The notes under the pieces were generated by a model. It was given only the letters and a program-made list of their open reading frames with translations, searched no databases and had not been told where the DNA came from. The position numbers and the translations under genes were made by a program. This document shows, one piece after another, positions 1 to 5,271 of a stretch of 5,659 nt of DNA. This stretch comes from Solirubrobacterales bacterium (GTDB taxonomy: Bacteria; Actinomycetota; Thermoleophilia; Solirubrobacterales; Solirubrobacteraceae): contig JAFAZB010000183.1 of assembly GCA_019240015.1 (NCBI GenBank), positions 1 to 5,659 of the forward strand, in the 5' to 3' direction. Numbering within the stretch: the stretch's first letter is position 1; the number at the start of each line of letters is the position of its first letter.

Positions 1-1259
1 ATCGTCGCGTGGTTGCGACCGCCGAACGCCTCTCCGAGCTTGTGGAGCGAGGCGTCGGTGAACTCGCGCGTCAAGTGCATCGCGATTTGCCGCGGCCATG
101 CAACCCGCGCGGCCTTGCTGGGCGACAGCAACTCGTCTACGGACAGCTTGTACTGAGCCGCGACCAGGTGCTGGATGTCCGTGATCGAGCTGCCTGGCGA
201 CACGGGGCGCGGATACAAGCCGTCCAGGACTGTCATCGTGAGCTCGGCGTCGATCGGTCGCTGGGTGAGCGAGTGGTATGCGACGACGCGGATCAGGGCA
301 CCTTCGAGTGCTCGCACGTTGTTGCCGGCGCGCTCGGCGATCAGGTCGAGCACCGATCGATCCTCGAGCTTCAGGCGATCGAGCTCGGCGCGCTTGCTCA
401 GGATTGCAAGGCGGGTGGCGTGATCGGGCGGGCGAATGTCGGCGACCAGGCCCGAATCGAATCGCTCTCGCAGCCGCTCCTCGATGTCGAGCAGCTGCCG
501 CGGAAGTCGATCGCAACTGAGGACCAGCTGCCGGCCGCTGTCGTACAGCGCGTTGAAGGTGTGGAAGAACTCCTCCACGGTCTTGAGCTTGCTCGCGAAG
601 AACTGCACGTCGTCAACGAGCAGCACGTCGATTCCCCGGTAGGCGCGCTTGAAGCGCTCGAGTGAACGCGAGCCGAGCGATTCGATGAACTGGTTGGTGA
701 ACGCCTCCGCGGTGGTGTAGCGGACCGTCGTACCGCCTCCGTAGGCGAGCACGTAGTTGCCGATCGCGTGCAGCAGGTGGGTCTTACCGAGCCCCGGCGG
801 CGCGTGCAGGAACAGCGGGTTGTACGTGTTGCCGGGCTGCTCCGCGACCACCAGCGCCGCCGCATGCGCGAGGCGGTTGCCATCGCCGATGATGAACTGG
901 TCGAAGCTGTAGCGAGGATTGAACGCGGCCGAGAGCTCGGCATCGGCTGGCTCGGGGGCGCCGCGCGGCTCGTGGGCCGGCGAGCCACGATCGCCCTTGC
1001 CGCCGTGGTCGGCGATCACTACCCGAACAGAGGAGCCGGCGACCTTGTGCGCGCAGCTCTCGAGCACGCGTCCGAATCGCTTCGCTACCCAGGTTCCCGT
1101 GGCGGCGGGGGCTTGTAGTCGCAGCACGTTGCGCTCCCACTGCTCGAGCTCCAGCGACGCGAGCCAGATCTCATAGGTGCTCTCACCGACGGCTCGTCTG
1201 AGCTCGTCTCGGATCTCACGCCATGCTGACAGTGGCTCTGATTGTGCGGGCAGGTCCAC
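1..1259 (-). CDS. dnaA: Chromosomal replication initiator protein DnaA (3' end beyond window)
   Basis: DnaA is the AAA+ ATPase that binds DnaA boxes at oriC, melts the origin and helps load the replicative helicase. About 419 residues are visible, counted from GTG 1259. Domain I is at roughly 10-82 (AWREIRDELRRAV, then STYEIWL). A short linker of about 30 residues follows. The AAA+ core starts at NPRYSFDQFIIGDGN (114). It has Walker A APPGLGKT (153-160), Walker B LLVDDVQF (213-220), the sensor-1 segment LVLSCDRLP (245-253), the ERLRERFDSGL arginine-finger box and NNVRALEGAL (sensor 2). Domain IV carries the DNA-binding signature and the window cuts it after GGRNHAT. Oddities: Walker A begins with Ala where most DnaA have Gly, and sensor 1 reads SC where TS is usual. 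The start is uncertain. GTG 1259 (AGGGG four bases upstream) places domain I as usual; in-frame GTGs at 1310/1313 would add about 17 residues. The gene is transcribed away from rpmH. Confidence 0.97.
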   Translation of the reverse strand, partial: MDLPAQSEPLSAWREIRDELRRAVGESTYEIWLASLELEQWERNVLRLQAPAATGTWVAKRFGRVLESCAHKVAGSSVRVVIADHGGKGDRGSPAHEPRGAPEPADAELSAAFNPRYSFDQFIIGDGNRLAHAAALVVAEQPGNTYNPLFLHAPPGLGKTHLLHAIGNYVLAYGGGTTVRYTTAEAFTNQFIESLGSRSLERFKRAYRGIDVLLVDDVQFFASKLKTVEEFFHTFNALYDSGRQLVLSCDRLPRQLLDIEERLRERFDSGLVADIRPPDHATRLAILSKRAELDRLKLEDRSVLDLIAERAGNNVRALEGALIRVVAYHSLTQRPIDAELTMTVLDGLYPRPVSPGSSITDIQHLVAAQYKLSVDELLSPSKAARVAWPRQIAMHLTREFTDASLHKLGEAFGGRNHAT

Positions 1260-1329
1260 GCGACCCCTGGTCGGGAGCGTCCGGTCAAACCATTGTGAGG
1301 GCCCGAGCACCACGCCCTCGGGGCGCGCG

Positions 1330-1335
1330 AATATA
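1330..1335 (-). promoter_or_regulatory. Possible -10 element for dnaA
   Basis: The minus strand reads TATATT here, an isolated A/T hexamer in very GC-rich DNA, 17-20 bases upstream of the GTG codons at 1313 and 1310 and about 70 upstream of GTG 1259. No convincing -35 box lies 16-18 bp further upstream. A transcript starting about 7 bases downstream would give a very short leader for the upstream starts or about 60 bases for GTG 1259. The call rests on the hexamer and its position only. Confidence 0.35.
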
Positions 1336-1433
1336 CCAGCGGCGATCCGGCCCGCCGGCGAGCAATCAGGGGCGTTGGCGCAAAGCGCGAGGAAAAGGAG
1401 CAGCACCCTCGACTCGCCCTGGAGAGTGTGTCA

Positions 1434-1449
1434 CCGGTCGGTCGACCGG
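1434..1449. repeat. 16-bp inverted repeat in the dnaA/rpmH gap
   Basis: The arms CCGGTCG (1434-1440) and CGACCGG (1443-1449) are perfect complements separated by GT. The segment just downstream (to about 1464) repeats the theme with TGGTCGGGTCG. It lies about 100 bp from each candidate promoter, so it could be an operator for a dimeric regulator of the divergent genes. No family can be assigned. The rest of the gap from 1314 to 1545 shows no gene, RNA or DnaA box that I can recognise. Confidence 0.4.
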
Positions 1450-1526
1450 GCGGTTGGTCGGGTCGAAAGCGGCCGCCGGCCCGCTACAAGCGGCCGGGCG
1501 CGAGCGGGGCGCCGGCCACGACAAGC

Positions 1527-1544
1527 GGGCGGGGGCGGGGCGGG
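1527..1544 (+). other. G-quadruplex-capable tract
   Basis: Four G-runs of 3, 5, 4 and 3 bases are separated by single C residues, which fits the canonical four-run G-quadruplex pattern with one-base loops. The tract is on the non-template strand for rpmH and covers the place where its -35 box would lie (about 1529-1534). Whether it folds in the cell is not known. A GC-rich genome will contain many chance G-runs, but this arrangement is unusually regular. Confidence 0.55.
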
Positions 1545-1551
1545 CGCTGCG

Positions 1552-1557
1552 TATACT
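1552..1557 (+). promoter_or_regulatory. -10 element of the rpmH operon promoter
   Basis: TATACT matches the sigma-70-type -10 consensus at five of six bases and stands out in surrounding G/C-only sequence. A TG lies two bases upstream (TGCG then TATACT), close to an extended -10. No TTGACA-like -35 is present at the right spacing; the G-tract at 1527-1544 occupies that position. Transcription would start near 1564, giving a leader of about 70 bases before rpmH. The leader has a small hairpin, CCGC/GCGG, at 1566-1577. Confidence 0.6.
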
Positions 1558-1632
1558 GAGGCGTCCCGCCGGGGCGGCTTGCAGAACCGCTGTTTCGTCC
1601 GGCCACGTACCAGCCCTCGCGCCCGATCTGCG

Positions 1633-1767
1633 ATGAAACGCACCTACCAGCCAAAGAAGCGCAAGCGCGCCCGCACCCACGGATTCCGGGCGCGGATGCG
1701 TACCCGGGCGGGTCGTATGACGCTCAAGCGCCGGCGCGCGAAGGGCCGCAAGCGCCTGACAGTCTGA
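1633..1767 (+). CDS. rpmH: 50S ribosomal protein L34
   Basis: This encodes bL34, a small, extremely basic protein of the large ribosomal subunit that binds 23S rRNA. The 44-residue product has the family's full length and its signature: start MKRTYQPKKRKRARTHGFR, then RMRTRAGRMTLKRRRAKGR and the ending KRLTV. ATG 1633 is the family start; the longer in-frame extension upstream reads GC-rich non-coding DNA. No Shine-Dalgarno sequence is visible before it. It is the first gene of the operon, divergent from dnaA, which is the common bacterial origin arrangement. Its TGA stop shares its last base with the rnpA ATG. Confidence 0.98.
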   Translation: MKRTYQPKKRKRARTHGFRARMRTRAGRMTLKRRRAKGRKRLTV

Positions 1768-2147
1768 TGGTTCCAACGCCTGGTTCGCGGCCGCGGCCCG
1801 GGCGTGCCCGGCTTTCACGCAGCGCGGACTTCGATCGCGTCTTCAGGCACGGCCGCTCCCAGGCCGGGCGGGAGCTGGTCCTCTACGTGTTCCCGCGCGG
1901 CGAGGACGGCCCACCGCGGCTCGGACTGTCGGTCTCACGCAAGGTGGGCGGCGCCGTCGATCGCAACCGCGTCAAGCGCCTGCTGCGCGAAGGCTTCGCG
2001 CTCGAAAGCGAGCATCTTCCCGCCGGCACCGACGCGGTAATCGTCGCCAGACATGATGCTAAGGCTCTAGTTGAGAGAGAGGGTTTGCCAGGGATCAGGA
2101 AAGCGCTGGCGGACCTGATCGAACGAGCCTCGGGGGCGGCGCGATGA
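1767..2147 (+). CDS. rnpA: Ribonuclease P protein component
   Basis: This is the protein subunit of RNase P, which assists the catalytic RNA in removing 5' leaders from pre-tRNAs. The 126-residue product has the N-terminal RLSRSADFDRVFRHGRS motif (about 16-32), the central strand LGLSVSRKVG, and the hallmark RNR motif in AVDRNRVKRLLREGF (about 63-77), which contacts RNase P RNA. The length is typical. The start overlaps the rpmH stop by one base (TGATG), so translation is probably coupled. The stop overlaps the yidD start (ATGA). Codons between about 2047 and 2103 (AGA, CAT, GAT, GCT, CTA, GTT, AGA, GGT, TTG, CCA, AGG) are much less GC-ended than the rest of the gene. Confidence 0.97.
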   Translation: MVPTPGSRPRPGRARLSRSADFDRVFRHGRSQAGRELVLYVFPRGEDGPPRLGLSVSRKVGGAVDRNRVKRLLREGFALESEHLPAGTDAVIVARHDAKALVEREGLPGIRKALADLIERASGAAR

Positions 2148-2404
2148 GGGCGCCGAGGGCGATTGCGATCGCGCTGCTGCGCGGCTACCAGCGACTCCTT
2201 TCGCCGGCGTTCGGCGGGCGCTGCAAGTACTACCCCTCGTGCTCCGAGTACGCCGTACAGGCGATCGATAGACTCGGAGTCCTGCGCGGACTCGTGCTCG
2301 CCGGATGGCGGTTGCTTCGCTGCAATCCATGGAGCCATGGAGGAGTGGATCCGGTCGAGAACCAGCGGCTCTTCAAAGCTCGAGCTCCGGCCCCGAACGC
2401 CTGA
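2144..2404 (+). CDS. yidD: Membrane protein insertion efficiency factor YidD
   Basis: YidD is a small membrane-associated protein thought to help YidC insert and fold inner-membrane proteins. The 86-residue product has an amphipathic/hydrophobic N-terminus (AIAIALLRGYQRLLSP), the family motif CKYYPSCSEYAVQAI (about 27-41) with both cysteines, and the third-cysteine motif LLRCNPWSHGGVDPV (about 57-71). RCNP replaces the more common RCHP. The ATG lies inside the end of rnpA (ATGA) and yidC begins three bases after the stop, the standard rnpA-yidD-yidC arrangement. Membrane association is known from the family. Confidence 0.96.
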   Translation: MRAPRAIAIALLRGYQRLLSPAFGGRCKYYPSCSEYAVQAIDRLGVLRGLVLAGWRLLRCNPWSHGGVDPVENQRLFKARAPAPNA

Positions 2405-2407
2405 CCC

Positions 2408-3388
2408 ATGCTCCTCACCGCGAACATCTTCCAGCCGCTGATCGACGTATTCGAGGCGGTGCTGAAGTTCTTCCACAACAGCGTGGGCGTCAGCTGGGGC
2501 TGGTCGATCGTGCTCCTTACCGTGGTGATTCGTGCGGTCCTGATTCCACTGACGCTCAAGCAGTTCCACTCGATGCAGGCGCTTCAGCGCCTGCAGCCCG
2601 AGATGAAGGCGATCCAGAACAAGTACAAGGCCGATAAGCAGCGACAGCAGCAGGAGCTGATGAAGTTCTACAAGGAGAACAAGGTCAACCCGCTTGGCTC
2701 TTGCCTCCCCCTGGCCGCGCAGCTGCCGGTGTTCATCTCGCTGTTCTACATGCTCCGTCAGGACCTGCGGAAGAACATCTGCCCGACCGTGCAGGCGATG
2801 CACCATGTGGCCCCCGGGCACACCGTCCCATGTGGCGCGGGGCATGGAGCCGGGTTTTTGTTCATCAGCGACCTGACCAACAAGGCGACCGGAGCCACGC
2901 TACTCGTCTTGATCCTGCTCTACGTCGGGACCCAGCTGGCCTCGACGCTGATGATGTCCAGCCCGACGATGGACAAGACCCAGCGCCAGATCATGATGTT
3001 CATGCCGCTTCTGTTCGTGTTCTTCATCATCAGCTTCCCGGCCGGGGTGATCGTCTACTGGGTGACGACCAACTCGTGGACGATCCTCCAGCAGTACGTG
3101 GTGCGAAGACGGCTCGGGCCGATGAACGCCCCCGCTGTCGCCGGCGCCACTGCGACCGGCTCCGCTGGCGCCGCCGGTTCTGCGCGAGCCGCCGCGGGGC
3201 CCACCGTCGACGGCGACTCGGACAGCGGAGCCAACGGATCGCCGGGCGGAGGCCTGGGATCGCTGCTGCGCGGAAGGCTCAAGTCCGCCGAGCAACCCAC
3301 CGCCGTGGGCGCTGCCGCGCGTACCCGGGGTGCAGCACCGCCGCCCCCTCCGCGCAAGAAGAAAAAGCGCTCGGGGCGCCGGAGATAG
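2408..3388 (+). CDS. yidC: Membrane protein insertase YidC (Oxa1/SpoIIIJ type)
   Basis: This insertase moves membrane proteins into the cytoplasmic membrane, alone or with SecYEG. The 326-residue product lacks the large periplasmic domain of Gram-negative YidC. TM1 is about 30-48 and includes groove arginine R42 (VVIRAVLIPL). A cytoplasmic helical hairpin rich in K and Q follows (55-92). TM2 is about 96-116 (LGSCLPLAAQLPVFISLFYML), then an outer loop (117-160), a hydrophobic segment at 164-182 and a long one at 195-220 (QIMMFMPLLFVFFIISFPAGVIVYWVTT, split here for reading as two adjoining helices). The tail from about 240 is Ala/Gly/Pro-rich and ends in five prolines and a strongly basic stretch (RKKKKRSGRRR), as expected for ribosome contact. 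The outer loop holds C125 and C142 plus four histidines, possibly a disulfide. No Shine-Dalgarno is evident; translation is probably coupled to yidD. Confidence 0.96.
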   Translation: MLLTANIFQPLIDVFEAVLKFFHNSVGVSWGWSIVLLTVVIRAVLIPLTLKQFHSMQALQRLQPEMKAIQNKYKADKQRQQQELMKFYKENKVNPLGSCLPLAAQLPVFISLFYMLRQDLRKNICPTVQAMHHVAPGHTVPCGAGHGAGFLFISDLTNKATGATLLVLILLYVGTQLASTLMMSSPTMDKTQRQIMMFMPLLFVFFIISFPAGVIVYWVTTNSWTILQQYVVRRRLGPMNAPAVAGATATGSAGAAGSARAAAGPTVDGDSDSGANGSPGGGLGSLLRGRLKSAEQPTAVGAAARTRGAAPPPPPRKKKKRSGRRR

Positions 3389-3389
3389 G

Positions 3390-3857
3390 GTGGGCCACCC
3401 GGCAACCGAGGTGGTCCCGGTCGTTCGAGAGCTGCTCGAGCGGATCGCAGTCGCCGCCGGGGTCGAGGCGACGGTCGACGTTCATGAAGACGGCGACCAT
3501 GTCACCGCCGAGTACGTCGGTCCGGACCTTGGATTGCTGATCGGCCACCACGGTCAGACGATCGACGCGATCCAGCACCTCGCCTATCGGATAGCCAGCG
3601 GCGGCGAGCAGCCCAAGAAGCAGATCGTGGTCGACGCCGCGGGCTACCGCGAGCGTCGCGCCGTCGCCCTCCGAGCCGCCGCCGACCAGGCCGCCGAGGC
3701 CGCCGTGCACGATCGCCGTCCGGTGTCGCTCGACGCGATGACAGCGCTCGAACGCAAGGTGATCCACGAGCACCTGAAGGACCGGTACGACGTGGAGACC
3801 TATAGCGAGGGACAAGAGCCGGCCCGGCGCCTCGTCGTTGCTCCGCTGGTCGACTGA
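3390..3857 (+). CDS. khpB: Jag/KhpB RNA-binding protein (KH and R3H domains)
   Basis: Jag (KhpB) is an RNA-binding protein encoded next to yidC in many Gram-positive bacteria. Homologues affect cell division and elongation by binding transcripts, often with KhpA. From GTG 3390 the product has 155 residues. The KH domain includes the GxxG loop as GLLIGHHGQTIDAIQHLAYRI (G52-H-H-G55). The R3H domain has the R-x3-H motif at R122/H126 (ERKVIHEHL), followed by VETYSEGQEPARRLVVAP. The N-terminal Jag_N domain of firmicute homologues is absent. GTG 3390 is chosen because GGAG at 3381-3384 is well spaced and the gene then starts one base after the yidC stop; an upstream ATG at 3330 would overlap yidC by about 60 bases. 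The GxxG loop has two histidines where basic residues are common. Confidence 0.94.
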   Translation: MGHPATEVVPVVRELLERIAVAAGVEATVDVHEDGDHVTAEYVGPDLGLLIGHHGQTIDAIQHLAYRIASGGEQPKKQIVVDAAGYRERRAVALRAAADQAAEAAVHDRRPVSLDAMTALERKVIHEHLKDRYDVETYSEGQEPARRLVVAPLVD

Positions 3858-3877
3858 CGGGTCTCGCGTGGCCCTGG

Positions 3878-3899
3878 CCGCGGGGTTTGGTCCCCGCGG
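3878..3899 (+). terminator. Hairpin after jag, possible operon terminator
   Basis: The arms CCGCGGGG (3878-3885) and CCCCGCGG (3892-3899) form a perfect 8-bp all-G/C stem with a six-base loop TTTGGT, starting 20 bases after the jag stop. No T-tract follows, so this is not a classic intrinsic terminator. Such strong hairpins without a T-tract are often proposed as terminators in high-GC genomes. A weaker near-copy follows at 3901-3918 (CGCGG/CCGCG). Confidence 0.5.
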
Positions 3900-3981
3900 G
3901 CCGCGGGATTGGTCCGCGCCCGACCGGCGCGAGCAGCTGGTAGCCGCCGAGCCCTACGCCGCGGGGCGCGTCTGCCGCGGC

Positions 3982-4003
3982 CGCGGGGTACCTTCCCCCC
4001 GCG
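3982..4003. repeat. GC-rich hairpin in the jag-rsmG gap
   Basis: CGCGGGG (3982-3988) pairs with CCCCGCG (3997-4003) around the loop TACCTTCC, a perfect 7-bp stem. It is one of several hairpins in the 244-bp non-coding stretch 3858-4101, in which CCGCGG occurs at 3878, 3894, 3901, 3959, 3975, 3981 and 4036. An open frame across part of this gap has no recognisable protein signature and is probably non-coding. Role unknown: transcript end, RNA structure or repeat relic. Confidence 0.4.
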
Positions 4004-4048
4004 CAGTTCCCGTCGCCGCACGTGCCGTCCCCTCGCCGCGGGACGCCC

Positions 4049-4077
4049 CGTTTCACGAGTCGTTTCCCGGTGAAACA
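4049..4077. promoter_or_regulatory. Inverted repeat resembling a disrupted parS site
   Basis: GTTTCAC (4050-4056) and GTGAAAC (4070-4076) are a perfect inverted pair, the half-sites of the ParB target parS (TGTTTCACGTGAAACA). Here they are 20 bp apart start to start. Between them lies a second left-half-like copy: CGTTTCACG (4049) recurs as CGTTTCCCG (4061). Read from 4062, GTTTC-CCGGT-GAAAC is a parS core with five central bases instead of four. It lies 25 bp upstream of the next gene and about 1.3 kb before parA, where functional parS sites are often found. It could instead be an operator for that gene. Confidence 0.45.
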
Positions 4078-4101
4078 GGCTTGTTGCGATAGAACAGCGG
4101 G

Positions 4102-4464
4102 ATGAGCGCGCCTTCCGACTTCGACCGCGGCGTGCTCGTCGGTCTGCTGATCGGAGAGGGATCGTTTGGCGGGGACGGCAAGCAGCCCCAGGTCACGTTG
4201 CGGATGCATGTCCGTCACGAGGGGATCTTCCATTGGCTGATGGCCAGGTTCCCGAGCACCAAGCTGTACGGTCCATACCATCACGGGGGGCGTTCTTACT
4301 ACCAGTGGATGGCGCGTGGACCGGCTCTGGTCCACGAGGTTCTACCTGTACTAGAGGAGCATCTTGGCCCTGAGCTTGACGCTTACGCCACCGGCCGCCT
4401 CGGCAGGATGCTCGACCGCTACGGGGCGTATATCCAACGCGAGCGATGGCGGATGGGTGGATGA
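4102..4464 (+). CDS. Small LAGLIDADG-type protein (homing-endonuclease-like)
   Basis: The 120-residue product carries one LAGLIDADG-like motif, LVGLLIGEG (12-20), followed by SFG; the acidic position that binds metal in active nucleases is kept as E19. After it come a strand PQVTLRMHVRH (29-39), a helix around GIFHWLMARF (41-50), strands TKLYGPY (53-59) and SYYQWMARG (65-73), and helices VLPVLEEHL (80-88) and beyond. This alpha-beta-beta-alpha order fits the LAGLIDADG fold, which acts as a dimer in single-motif members. It is not inside an intron or intein. It may be a free-standing nuclease or a protein that kept only DNA or RNA binding. Its stop overlaps the rsmG start (ATGA). The start ATG 4102 has only a weak AGCGGG upstream. 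Codons are less GC-ended than in neighbouring genes. Confidence 0.75.
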   Translation: MSAPSDFDRGVLVGLLIGEGSFGGDGKQPQVTLRMHVRHEGIFHWLMARFPSTKLYGPYHHGGRSYYQWMARGPALVHEVLPVLEEHLGPELDAYATGRLGRMLDRYGAYIQRERWRMGG

Positions 4465-5210
4465 CGACACGAGCGACCCCTTTGCGGCTGCCGGGTGGAT
4501 CGTGGGACCGGCTCGTCGCGCTGAGCCGGACCCATGGGCTCAGCGACACAGCCACGTCGCGGTTGGCTGCTCTGCTGCTGTCCTTGGCCGAGGACCCGCA
4601 TGCGCCGACGGCGGCGCGCGACCCACTGAGAGCGGTCGATGAGCACGTCGCCGACTCGCTGGTCGCGCTCGAGTTCGAGCAGGCGCGGTCGGCGTCTACG
4701 ATCGCGGACCTCGGCTCGGGCGCTGGATTCCCCGGGCTGCCACTCGCGGTTGCGCTCCCAAGGGCTTCAGTGGCGCTAGTCGAGAGCAGCGCACGGAAGT
4801 GCGCGTTCTTGCGACGAGCGGCCGGGGCCGTCGGCGCGGACAACGCCCGGGTGGTGCATACGAGGGCGGAGGGGTGGAGCCAAGCATTGGGGCGGCTCGA
4901 CCTCGTATTGGCGCGGGCCCTGGCGCCCCTCCCGGTGGTGGCCGAGTACGCCGCGCCCCTGCTTCGGATCGGCGGCGCACTGCTTGTGTGGCGCGGTCGG
5001 ATCGACCCGGAGGTGGAAGCCGCGACGCGACGCGCGGGAGCCGAACTCGGGCTCGAGGTGCTGTCCCCACGGCCGGTGTGGCCCTTTCCAACCGCAGCCC
5101 ATCGTCACCTACAGCTGATGTTGAAGGTTAGGTCCACTCCTGACCGGTTTCCTCGTCGCCCGGGGATCGCTCGCAAACGCCCGCTTGGCGGCGGGAGCGG
5201 GGAGGCTTAG
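4461..5210 (+). CDS. rsmG: 16S rRNA (guanine-N7)-methyltransferase RsmG
   Basis: RsmG (GidB) uses S-adenosylmethionine to methylate N7 of G527 in 16S rRNA; loss in other bacteria gives low-level streptomycin resistance. From ATG 4461 the product has 249 residues. Visible features are EHVADSL (61-67), the SAM-binding glycine loop IADLGSGAGFPGLPLA (81-96), the motif-II strand VALVESSARKCAFLRR, the strand LDLVLARALAPL with the following IGGALLVWRG, and the typical basic end RFPRRPGIARKRPLG. ATG 4461 overlaps the previous stop as ATGA; an in-frame ATG at 4446 would add five residues but deepen the overlap. The tight coupling suggests co-expression with the LAGLIDADG-like gene. Its position before parA is the usual one. 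Confidence 0.96.
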   Translation: MTTRATPLRLPGGSWDRLVALSRTHGLSDTATSRLAALLLSLAEDPHAPTAARDPLRAVDEHVADSLVALEFEQARSASTIADLGSGAGFPGLPLAVALPRASVALVESSARKCAFLRRAAGAVGADNARVVHTRAEGWSQALGRLDLVLARALAPLPVVAEYAAPLLRIGGALLVWRGRIDPEVEAATRRAGAELGLEVLSPRPVWPFPTAAHRHLQLMLKVRSTPDRFPRRPGIARKRPLGGGSGEA

Positions 5211-5229
5211 GGGCGGCTCCGGTCCCGCA

Positions 5230-5254
5230 CGGTGCGCGGGTCCCGCGCGACCCG
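5230..5254. repeat. Small hairpins after rsmG
   Basis: Just after rsmG are overlapping short dyads: CGCA/TGCG around CGG, and GGGTC/GACCC around CCGCGC (about 5238-5253). They are short, lack a T-tract and are in very GC-rich DNA, so a terminator role is only possible. Confidence 0.25.
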
Positions 5255-5271
5255 GCGCGTGCGCAGGCGTG

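Noticed and set aside
9..665. 218-codon open frame on the plus strand
   Set aside because: It is antisense to dnaA, whose minus-strand translation matches DnaA from end to end. Long antisense frames are expected in high-GC coding DNA.
1591..1596. TGTTTC, a possible parS half-site in the rpmH leader
   Set aside because: No matching GAAACA partner follows; six bases alone are expected by chance.
1177..1767. N-terminally extended version of rpmH (196 codons)
   Set aside because: Only the last 44 codons match L34; the extension covers the dnaA start, the G-tract and the rpmH promoter.
2469..2477. TCTTCCACA, similar to a DnaA box
   Set aside because: Two mismatches to TTATCCACA, single copy, and located inside the conserved coding sequence of yidC.
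3330..3389. Upstream ATG for jag
   Set aside because: It would overlap the end of yidC by about 60 bases. GTG 3390 has a well-spaced GGAG and gives a normal short Jag.
3838..4092. 84-codon open frame across the jag-rsmG gap
   Set aside because: It starts inside jag in another frame, is very Arg/Pro/Ala-rich, crosses the hairpins and has no recognisable family signature.
4446..4460. Upstream ATG for rsmG
   Set aside because: It is in frame and adds only five residues, but ATG 4461 gives the classic ATGA overlap. The difference is minor and not fully settled.
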